Assembly: GCF_013155295.1 (NCBI RefSeq)
Contig: NZ_JABJXT010000001.1
Span: 310,001-374,000 of the forward strand
Length of the DNA stretch: 64,000 bases
Direction: 5' to 3'
DNA from: Pseudogemmobacter hezensis
GTDB taxonomy: Bacteria > Pseudomonadota > Alphaproteobacteria > Rhodobacterales > Rhodobacteraceae
Shown here one piece after another: positions 15,001 to 23,700 of the stretch. The notes under the pieces were generated by a model. The model was not told where the DNA came from and made no database searches. It saw only the letters and a program-made list of their open reading frames with translations. How positions within the stretch are numbered: the stretch's first letter is position 1; each line of letters begins with the position of its first letter. Made by a program: the position numbers and the translations under genes.

Positions 15001-16663
15001 CACCCATATCGCGCAAAACATGCGCCGCCCGGTTGGCGCGGGCGTTAAGACCCGCATAGGTCAGGCTCTCGCCCTCAAAGGCCAGAGCCACCGCATCCGG
15101 GCTGCGCAAGACGGCGGCTTCAAAGGCGGTGTGAACCATGACCCTGCGATCATGGTCCTGGTCCGTCAGGTTGAAGCCATTGATAACCTGCTCATATTCC
15201 GCAGACGTCAGCCCGGGAAGCGCGGCAGGCGGCGCCTCTGCATGCCCAGCCAGCTCACCCGCAATATAGGCAATCCGCGCCGCCAGCGCCGCCGCTGTAT
15301 CCGCATCCAGCCGCCCCGCGTCCCAGAGCATCGCCCCGGGCGTCAGCACCAGCGCCGCGCCGGGCACCCCCCCCTCACCCGAGATCGCAACAGGCGGCAT
15401 CACCAGCCCCGCCAGCGCCCGATCCCTGGTCATCAGATCCAAAGGCCAGCCGCTGGCAGGCCGCGCCAGTTCCGCCCGCAAAGCCGCCAATGCCGCGCCA
15501 ACCGTCTCGCCCGCGATGCGCAAAGGCTGCCACGGCGCGATATAGCCGGGGCGACCTGCCGCTGCCCTGGCGAAATCGCCCGCGCTCATACCAAGCGCCC
15601 GGATACCGGCCAGCGCAAGTTCCGCCAGATCACGCGCTCCGCCAGGCCAGGCAATCTGACGCCAATCCGCAACCCCGGCCCCGCGATCCAGCGGCACCCC
15701 AACCGGATGCAGATCCTGCAATGCCGCCCGCAGCTGCGCTTCATGCGGCGCAACCGCAGCCAGATCAGCCGTCAGCGCTGCCCCCTCTTCCGCCGACAAA
15801 ACAGGCAACCAGGCCGCATCCACAGACGCGGCCGAAACCGCCCCACCAGAAACCTGACAGCTCAGCCGAGCCAGCCGCACCGCCCCATCCGCGCAGGCCA
15901 CAACCAGCCCATCCGCTCCGGCTGAAAGCACCGTGCCGGGCTGCCCCTCGCCCACAACTGCCGTCGCTTCACCGACATTCAGCACCTCATGTCCGGTGTC
16001 GATCTTCGCCGTCGCAACCGGGTTCCAGTAGCGCCCATGATCGAGGCCCCGCACCAGCCGCACCACCTCGGCCACAGGTCGCGTGAAATCGATCCGCCCC
16101 ATTGCCACAGGCCTGTCCGCCCCGCGATGCATCACCCCCGGCACATCCGCCTGCGCCCGCGCCTCAGCGCCGCTCTCAAGCGCCGCTATCACCTCGGGGA
16201 AGCTGTCCAGGCCTTCCTCAAAACAGCGCGTGTTCAGCGTCAGCGCCGTCTCATCCGGGGCCAGATCAAACCGCCGCTCGGCCAGGATGCGCCCCTGATC
16301 GACGCCGCCCTCAATCAGATGCCAGGTCACGCCATGCCGGGCCTCACCGCCCAGGATCGCCCAGACCGGCGCATTCAGCCCGGCATGTTCGGGCAAAGGC
16401 CCATCGTGGAAATTCACCGCCCCCTTGCCTGCCCGCGCCAGCACATCGCCCCGCAAGAGCCGCAGATTGGCAACCGAGAGGATCCAGTCCGCCGCCGGCA
16501 GATCCGCCAGATCACAAAGCGCGATCCCCCCGGCCCGCGCCCAGTCCCGCAGCGCAGGCGCCTCGCTGACCACCGCGACGATCTTATGGCCCCGCGCCAG
16601 CCACAGCGCCCCGCATTCGCGGGTCAGAGTCTCATTGCCGATCAGAATTGCGCTTTGGCTCAT
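11996..16663 (-). CDS. NRPS with formyltransferase, split adenylation/luciferase-like monooxygenase and PCP domains
   Basis: Domains of the 1555-aa protein: (a) residues 1-290, formyltransferase and its C-terminal subdomain, with N84, H86 and D122 spaced as in methionyl-tRNA formyltransferase; (b) 300-490, a C-domain-like remnant with no HHxxxDG; (c) 500-735, adenylation first half, with YTSGSTGRPKG (654-664) and SLSFDISVLELF; (d) about 743-1090, a luciferase-like flavin monooxygenase of the MupA/Atu3671 kind; (e) 1107-1380, adenylation second half with NMYGPTETTIW and LRGYRIELGEIE; (f) PCP with LGGHS, Ser1445. Binding-pocket residues read by eye are DILQMGMIWK, close to the glycine code. There is no thioesterase. 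It overlaps both neighbours by about 4-8 bp. I expect a formylated, perhaps oxidised, glycyl-S-PCP; the chemistry is inference. Confidence 0.93.
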   Translation of the reverse strand: MSQSAILIGNETLTRECGALWLARGHKIVAVVSEAPALRDWARAGGIALCDLADLPAADWILSVANLRLLRGDVLARAGKGAVNFHDGPLPEHAGLNAPVWAILGGEARHGVTWHLIEGGVDQGRILAERRFDLAPDETALTLNTRCFEEGLDSFPEVIAALESGAEARAQADVPGVMHRGADRPVAMGRIDFTRPVAEVVRLVRGLDHGRYWNPVATAKIDTGHEVLNVGEATAVVGEGQPGTVLSAGADGLVVACADGAVRLARLSCQVSGGAVSAASVDAAWLPVLSAEEGAALTADLAAVAPHEAQLRAALQDLHPVGVPLDRGAGVADWRQIAWPGGARDLAELALAGIRALGMSAGDFARAAAGRPGYIAPWQPLRIAGETVGAALAALRAELARPASGWPLDLMTRDRALAGLVMPPVAISGEGGVPGAALVLTPGAMLWDAGRLDADTAAALAARIAYIAGELAGHAEAPPAALPGLTSAEYEQVINGFNLTDQDHDRRVMVHTAFEAAVLRSPDAVALAFEGESLTYAGLNARANRAAHVLRDMGVGPGVLVGLATRRSVDLVAGALAILKAGGAYVPMDPAYPAERLALFAEDSGCKVIVTQSDLLAGLPGDVAKLVLDRDPRLATAPEANPQSGVSPADVAYMIYTSGSTGRPKGVQVEHRNVANFFTGMDQRIGAGQENGPGCWLAVTSLSFDISVLELFWTLARGFKVVISSDENRALVSNGRITSAARMDFSLYYWGNDDGPGPKKYQLLLDGARFADQHGFVAVWTPERHFHAFGGPYPNPSVTGAAVAAVTSNIGVRAGSVVAPLHHPARIAEEWAVIDNLTAGRAGLAFASGWHPDDFVLRPENAPPKNKAAMFQAIRDVRALWRGEGVDFPKADGSSFTVKTQPRPVSSELPVWVTTAGNPETWAEAGRAGANVLTHLLGQSIAEVAEKIAIYHAALREAGHDPADFTVTLMLHSYIAATREEARRVAEGPMKSYLASAAALVKQYAWAFPAFKKPAGAANPMDIDLAALSAEENEAILDFAFQRYFEESGLFGTIDDALARVEELKAIGVGEVACLVDYGIAPDVVLEGLRPLAEVVRLANEGGPAADDFSIAAQIHRHGVTHLQCTPSMARMILMAEESRSALRGIRTMMVGGEALPGALATDLKAAGVGRLLNMYGPTETTIWSSVEEVGAAEAVVNIGTPLANQQLYVLDEARQPVAPGIEGELWIGGEGVTRGYWQRPDLTAERFRANPFHPGADGAGRMYQTGDLVRWRADGRIDYIGRADAQVKLRGYRIELGEIEAVLEAQPGVTQAVVMAREDSPGDLRLVAYISGGAVEADLRAALARELPEHMRPAHYVAVERFPLTPNRKVDRKALPAPNRFLPEAGPAAPEAATPVVAAQGVPLAAAGAPDPAIGNEIARIWARVLGVARVGPKDNFFTLGGHSLLAVQTHREIRERLPQAKVSITDIFRFPVLEALVAHIAGPAGVAAIVPLQAPAYAAAQAAPAVVPAVSPVGVASSQPLAARPAPMPGGLDEAMARRRALRLARRGVAPDA

Positions 16664-17712
16664 ATCTCTTCTTCCCTGCTTTGCGGCATCGCCGCCCAGA
16701 GCGGTAAATCATGTTCAGGCGTCGCCCCTTCGGGCATGGGCGTCATGCCAAAGCCGCGCCGCATATCGTGCGCGACCAGATCGCGCAGGTAATGCGGCGG
16801 ATCCATCCGGTCGCGCCCGCGCTGCACCAAAAGCCGCGCCCGCCAGATCAGCCCGCCAAGCGCCGCAAACACCGTCGCCGCCGCCGCATAGGCACGACCA
16901 TGGTTCTTGGCGAAATAATGCAGCCTGGAATCCAGCCAAAAGCCCGGAATCCGCTGCCAGCGCCCCATACCTGTCGAGACTGATCCGATATGCGCCACCC
17001 GGCTTTCTGGCACATAATCCGTGGGCCATCCGGCGCGGGACGCCCTGAGGCAAAGATCCGTCTCTTCGTAATAAAGGAAGAACCGCTCATCAAAGAGGCC
17101 GATCTCTTCCAGCACATCCATCCGCATCATCAGGCTGGCCCCCGCCAGCCAGTCCACCCGGGTGACCGATGCCAAAGGCGGCATCGCCACCATGCTGTTT
17201 TTCATCGCCTTTGAGACCAGTCCCAGCCGGATATGGCGCTCAAAATCATTCAGCGCGGTCGGATAGCGAAAGGCGGTGTGATGCGGCGTGCCATCCTCGC
17301 CATGGATAAAGCTGCCCGCAAATCCGGTGCCGGGGTTCTGGTCCAGATGATCGCGCAAGACCCGTATCGCATCCGGCGCAGGAAAGGCGTCCGAGTTCAG
17401 GATATAGACATAGTCAGGCCGCACCCCACCCGGAAACCCGGGCGGCAGACCTGCGCGGATACCGACATTATTGCCCGCGCCGAAACCGCCATTGCGCCCT
17501 GACTGCAGCACCCGAACCGGGGTCTCGCCCTGGTCCCAGCCACGCGCAGTGACCGCCTTTTCCATCACCTCAAACGAGCCATCCCCCGAGGCGTTATCCA
17601 CGATGGTAATCGCGCCCCGGACACCCTGCATCGCCGCCAGCGCGCTCTCGGCCGAGCGCAAACTCATCTCAGCCGAGCGCCAGTTCAGAATGATCGTCAG
17701 AACGCTTGCCAT
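16660..17712 (-). CDS. GT2 glycosyltransferase, rhamnosyltransferase-like, inside the PKS/NRPS operon
   Basis: The 350-aa protein is a GT-A fold, family 2 enzyme: VDNASGDGS near residue 40, RNGGFGAGNNVGIR, the DxD-like NSDAF, and FDERFFLYYEETDLCLRASR, a set typical of WbbL/rhamnosyltransferase-type enzymes. A hydrophobic stretch near residue 290 may attach it to the membrane. The ATG at 17712 is preceded by GAAGG and lies 10 bp after the PKS stop; an upstream frame to 17883 only overlaps the PKS tail. Its stop overlaps the NRPS start (ATGA). It may decorate the PKS/NRPS product; dTDP-rhamnose genes are present at 32.9-36.2 kb. Donor and acceptor are not proven. Confidence 0.9.
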   Translation of the reverse strand: MASVLTIILNWRSAEMSLRSAESALAAMQGVRGAITIVDNASGDGSFEVMEKAVTARGWDQGETPVRVLQSGRNGGFGAGNNVGIRAGLPPGFPGGVRPDYVYILNSDAFPAPDAIRVLRDHLDQNPGTGFAGSFIHGEDGTPHHTAFRYPTALNDFERHIRLGLVSKAMKNSMVAMPPLASVTRVDWLAGASLMMRMDVLEEIGLFDERFFLYYEETDLCLRASRAGWPTDYVPESRVAHIGSVSTGMGRWQRIPGFWLDSRLHYFAKNHGRAYAAAATVFAALGGLIWRARLLVQRGRDRMDPPHYLRDLVAHDMRRGFGMTPMPEGATPEHDLPLWAAMPQSREEEI

Positions 17713-17722
17713 CACTTTGCCT

Positions 17723-20700
17723 TCACTCTGCAGCCGTTGCCGCATCTGCACTGGCCCTGCCTGCTGTGGCCCTGCCTGCTGTGGCCCCGTCTGCCTTGGC
17801 CCGGTGTGCCTTGACCGCACCGTCATCGCGCAGATCCAGCGCCTCCAGCATCCTGGCCAGGTTTGCAGCCAGCACGCGGACATTGGGCTCCAGCACCATG
17901 GAATCGTGATCGCCCGGCACTTCGACCACCTGCAGCACGGGCGCGAAACGCGTCAGGTCATTGTCCTCAAAGACATATTCCTTCGCCGCCGAGACCCATT
18001 TCCCGCCCGAGACCTGCCAGTGACGATCCAGCGCCGGACGGTAAAGCACCGTCGCGCCCTCGTGCTGCGTCATCTGATAGCGTGGCAAAGCGGCGCGGAA
18101 AGCGGCCTCAATGGCGCGATTGTGGAAGCCCTCTTCCTCGGCGGGGGTGGCCCGCTTGCGCCGCTCCCATTCCATACGGTTTTTCGCCCATTCGGCCAGA
18201 TAGCCCGGTCCTTTGCGCCGCAGCTCGGCCAGTTTGATCAGCGCCCTGTCGCGGCGGCTAAGCCCTGGGCGCATCGGCAAAGGCGTGTCCAGCAGCACCA
18301 GCAGCGCGACCTCTTCGCCCGCCTCACGCAGCTGGCGCGCCATCTCCCAGGCGATCAACCCGCCGCCGGAAAAGCCGCCAAAGCGGTAGGGGCCATGCGG
18401 CTGCACCTGCCGCAGCTCGGCCAGATAGTCGCGGGCCGCGAGGGTGAAGTCCTCATGCGGCTGATCCTCGCCGAAAAGGCCCCGCGCCTGCAGGCCATAG
18501 AAGGGCCGGTCACGCCCGATCAGCTGCGCCAGATGACGCAGGTTCAGCACATTGCCAAACATCCCCGAGACCAGGAAGAAGGGCGTCTTGCCGCCCCCCC
18601 TCTTGCCATCGGCCATCTGCACCAGATGCGTGAACCGCCGCGCAGGCTGCGCCGTATCAGACCGCCCGCTGCCCAAAGACGCAGCGCCCGGCGCGCCATC
18701 GCCCTGCGGCTGATCGGTCGCATCGGGCAGGCCCGCCGCCTCACGGATCAGCCGGGCGCAGGCCGCGATCGTCGGGGCCTCGAAGAGAACCGAGATCGGG
18801 AAATCCACCGCCCAGGTCTTTTTAACCATCGCAAAAAGGCGCACCGCAATCAGGCTGTGGCCGCCGAGGTCGAAGAAATTATCCTCGACGCCCACCTGGC
18901 CCACCCCCAGCAGATCCTGCCAGAATCCGGTCAGCACGCGCTCGGTCTCATCACGCGGCGCGATATAATCGGTGTCGAGATCGGGGCGCTCAAAGCTCTG
19001 GCCCTGTTTGCGCGGGGCCTCGACCAGGGCGGTCTGACGCATCAGCGCCGGCAGATCCAGCGAAGAGACGATGATCTGCGCCAGCCCGCCTTGCTGCCCC
19101 GCCGCCACAGCGCGGCCAAAGGCCTCTGCCCCCTCATCAGGCCGGATGCCCTGACGATAGGCGGTCAGCAACCGCTCTTCGGCGGGCGAGGGCTGCGGCA
19201 AGGCGGTGCTTTCCGCCTCCAGCAGGCGCGGATCCGGGGGCGCGATCTGCAAAGGCCCATCCAGGCGGCGAATAGTAAAGCCCCGAATCTCAGCCAGAAC
19301 CCGCCCGTCAGGCGTGGCAAGCGTGATGTCAAACACCGCCGTCGGGCGGTCGGCAGCATTCGGGCCGGCATTGCGGATATGGCTGATCAGCGCAGGCTCC
19401 AGCGGCGCAAAAAACCGGGCTGAGGCATAGCCCAAAGGCACCCAAAGCCGATCCGGCTGATAGCCCGCGATCAGCCCCATCGCCCAGCCGGTGGCCAGAT
19501 CCAAAAGCGCCGGGTGCAGATGCCACCCCTCAGCAGGCTCATCACGGAAGGGCGCGGCCAGCGACAATTCCGCCAGCCCCTCATCCACACCAAAGGCCTG
19601 GGACCGCAGCACATGCCAGCGCGGGCCAAAGCGCAAAAACGCCTCTTGCGGGCTGGTCAGCCAGGCCTCGGCGCCACCCTCACGCGGTTGCGCCTCTTCC
19701 CGCGCGCGAAGCCGCGCCGCGATTGCTGCGGGGTCGATCCCCGCTGCAATCGCATCCGGTGCAACAGATAACACCCGCCCCGTCGCATGCGTCAGCCAGC
19801 CATCACGCCCCTGAACCTGCAGCCGCGACTGAACCTCAAACGCGTAAGCCTCTCCCTCAGGCAGCAGCCGCACCCGCAACTCGCGCGTCTCACCATCGGC
19901 CAGATCCAGCGCGGCAAGGAAAGTCAGATCGCGCAGCTCGATCCCATCCGGGCCAAAGCCAGCCGCCCCCGCCTCTGGCCCGCCACCAGCCGCCAACCGC
20001 ACCTCTGCCAGCCAGGCCTCAGCCACCAGCTGCAAATAGCCGGTGCCGGGCAGCAGTGCCTGGCCCTCTTTGGTGCGGTGCCCGTCAAAGATCCAATCCG
20101 CCGCATCGGCCCTGGCAAAGAACACCCGGTTCCCGGCCTGATCATATCCCGCCTCAGCGAGCATCGCGCCCGCCCGCGGCGCCAGCGGCACCCGGGGGGC
20201 CTCAGGGCGGCCCATCCGCTCGCCCAGGCTGTCAGCCGCCATGCCGACGCCCTGCCAGATCCCCCAGTCCAGCGCCACAATTCGACGCCGCGCCGCATAG
20301 CGCCGCCCATCTGCGCCATCTTCGGCCCCATTCGCCCTTTGCGCGAAAGCGTTCAGATATTCATTCGCCGCCACATAATCGACCTGGCCCGCAGGCCCGG
20401 TCACCGTCGAGCTTGACGAAAACAGCACCATCAGCGCGATGCTGCCATCCGGGAACACCCGGTCCAGAACCCCTGTTCCATGCAGTTTTGGCGCGAAAAC
20501 CTCTGCAACCGCCCCCGGCTCTTTGGCCAGAAGCGGGCCATCCGCCACCATCCCAGCCGCATGGATCACCGTATGCACCGGGCCAAAACCGGCCTCGGCC
20601 TGATCGCGCGCCGCCTGCATCTGCGCCAGATTGGCCACATCCGCCGCCAGCACCTGCACCCCGGCACCGCTTAAACCGGCACCGCTTACCCCGTCAGCCA

Positions 20701-23700
20701 GTGCCTCCAGCCGTTCCAGCGCGAGGATCCGGCGCGAGACTGGATCGCCGGGCGCATGGCGGACCAGCCAGGCCGCCCGCGCCGGCCCCTCGGGCAAAGT
20801 GCTTCGCGCGATCAGCGTCACCCTTGCGCCATAGCGGCGGATCATATCCTCGGCAATCGTCAGCCCGATGCCACCGAAACCGCCCGTAATCAGCAGATGC
20901 GCGCCCTGGGGCAGATCAATCTGCGCCTCTGGCAAGGGCGCGGGCCGCAGCCCCAACTGGTAACGCCGCCCGCCCCGCAGCGCGAAAGCCTGGCCGCTTT
21001 CGTGATCCGACAGCGCCTCTTCCAGAACTGCGTCAACCAGCGCCTGGGGCAAAACCTCACCCCGTTTCAGAGCGGGCAGTTCAAGATCCAGCTGCGACAG
21101 CACCAGCCCAGGAAGCTCTTTGCCCGCGACCAGCACCGGCCCGCGCAAAAGCGCCTTTTCCGGCCAGCGCAGGCCCGAGCCCTTCACCGCCGCCGCGCCA
21201 TTGGTCAGGAAGGTCAGCCGCAGCCCATCCGTCAGATCCTCTCCCGCCAGCGCCTGCAACAGATAGAGCGCCGACCAGAAGCCCTGCTCGACTATCCTTT
21301 GGGCAAAATCCGATCCGGGGCGGAAACTCTCGTCTTTGGTCAAAAGCCAGCCATGCACGATCCGCGCAGGGGCCAGATCAGCCGCCAGCAGATCACGGAT
21401 CAGCGCCTCATACCCCTCACGCCCCTGCTCTGGCGCAAGGCTATAGCGGCTGGCCGAGTGGCGGCGGTAGCCATCGCCCGGCGTGATCCGCGCAACGCGA
21501 TGGCCTGCTGCCTCAAGCCTGGTGGCAAGCGCGGCGCAAAGCCCGGCATCATCCTCGAATATCGCCCAGGTCTGCGCCGGGGCGGCGGCCAGGTCATCAA
21601 TGTCAAAGCTGGCGGCCGCCGCGCTCCAATGTGGTTTCCAGCCCCAATCGGTCAGATCCCCCATGCGGGCGGGGGCCTCTTCGCGCGGCGCTGCAGCCGC
21701 GCCGGGCGCGATGAAATAGGGTTTGCGCTGGAAGGCATAGCCCGGCAGCGGCACCCGCTTGCGCCTGCGCCCGCCCCAGATCGGGGCCCAGTCCACCGCC
21801 ACACCGCAAGCCCAAAGCCGCGCGATCGAGCCGATCAGCCAGGCATCATCGGCGATCTTCTGTTCAGGATGGCGCAGCGCAGGCACCACCTGGCCCGGCG
21901 CCACCCCATTCGCCCCCGCCAGCGATGAAAGCGCCCGGCCCGGCCCCATCTCGATATAGACGCGGCCCGGCGTGGCGGTCAGATGCGCCAGCCCGTCGCG
22001 GAAGTTCACGGTATTGCGCAGATGCGCGACCCAGTAATCGGGGCTGGTCGCCTGATCCGCAGCCAGCACCTGGCCCGTGCGGTTCGAGATGATCGGGATC
22101 TGCGGCGCGGAAAGCCGGATCCCGCGCAGATAATCGCCAAACGCCCCCAGGATCGGATCCAGCATCCGGCTATGGGCGGCGATATTGATGGCGATGCGCT
22201 GCGTCTCGACCTCATCCGCCAGGAGCCGCGCCGCCAGCGCATCAAGCGCCGCATCCGGGCCAGAGACCACGCAAAGCCCCGGCGCATTGACCGAGGCCAT
22301 ATCCAGATCATCGGCCCAATAGCGGGCCAGATCAGCCTGCGACAGCGGCACCGAAAGCATGCCGCCCGCAGGCACCGTGTCAAACAGCCGCCCCCGCAGC
22401 AGCACCAGCCCGATGCAATCCTCGAACGACATCACGCCCGCCAGAGCCGCGGCGGTATTCTCGCCCATTGAATGACCGATCAGCGCGGCGGGGCGGAGGC
22501 CCCAGCTCTCATAAAGCTTTGCCAGCGCATATTCGGTGATCATGATCAAAGGCAGCTGGGCCGAGGGCTTTTTCAGCGCCTCATCCGCCGCTTTCTCTGC
22601 GCCGGGCGCGGGCAACCACAGCGCCCTGATGTCATAATCCAGCTGCGGCTGCAGGATAGAAAGGCCGCGCTCCATCCAGTCGCGGAAGACCGGCTCGGTC
22701 TCGTAAAGATCACGCGCCATGCCCGCAAACTGCGCCCCGCCACCGGGGAACATGAAGACGGTCTCGGGGTCGTCACCCAGGTAATCATGGTTAAAGACCA
22801 GGCGCGGATTGGCCCCTTCCAGAAGCGAAGCCGCCTCTGCATGGCTTTGCGCCACGATCACCCGGCGTTTCTCGAACGCGCGGCGGCCCTCTTTCAGCGT
22901 CCATGCCACATCGGCCAGCGGCTGATCAGGATGGTCGCGCAGATGCGCCGCCAGCCGCGCTGCCTGCCCGTCCAGCGCCGATTTTGAGCGCGCCGAGAGC
23001 ACCAGCGGCTGGAACGGCCAGTCGCTTTCCTCTGACGCGGCGACTGCAGGGGCCTCTTCCAGCACCGCATGGGCATTGGTGCCGCCGACGCCCAGGCTGT
23101 TGACGCCCGCCCGCAGCACAGGCGCATCCCAGGGCTTCAGCCGGTCATTGACGTGAAAGGGCGAGGTCTCAAAATCAATCGAGGGGTTCGGGGCCTCAAA
23201 CCCCAGGCTCGGCGGCAGCTCACGGTGATGCAGCGACAGCGCCACTTTGATCAGGCTGGCCACACCCGCCGCCGTGTCGAGATGGCCGATATTGGTTTTG
23301 ACCGAGCCGATGCCGCAATGGCCGATCCGGTCGGTGGTCTCGCGGAAGGCCTCGGTCAGGGCGGCAACCTCGATCGGATCGCCCAGATAGGTGCCGGTGC
23401 CATGGCATTCGATATAGGTGACCGTATCGGCGGTGACGCCCGCGATGGCCTGGGCCTCGGCGATGCAGGCCGATTGCCCATCGACCGAGGGCGCCAGATA
23501 GCCCGCCTTGGCCGCGCCGTCATTGTTGATCGCCGTGCCCTTCAGGATCGCCCAGATATGATCGCCGTCGCGGATCGCATCAACGGCGCGGCGCAGCACC
23601 ACACAGCCCGCGCCCGAGCCGAACACCGTTCCTTGCGCGCGGTGGTCGAAGGCGTGGCAATGGCCATCGGGCGAAAGGATCTCGCCCTCCTGGAACAGAT

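Noticed and set aside
15166-15764. Active condensation domain in the NRPS
   Set aside because: No HHxxxDG is found; only a C-terminal-like remnant and linker (LPGLTSAEYEQVINGFN) are present.
14111-15925. 604-aa open frame antisense to the NRPS gene
   Set aside because: Arg/Pro/His-rich shadow of the NRPS coding sequence with no family resemblance.
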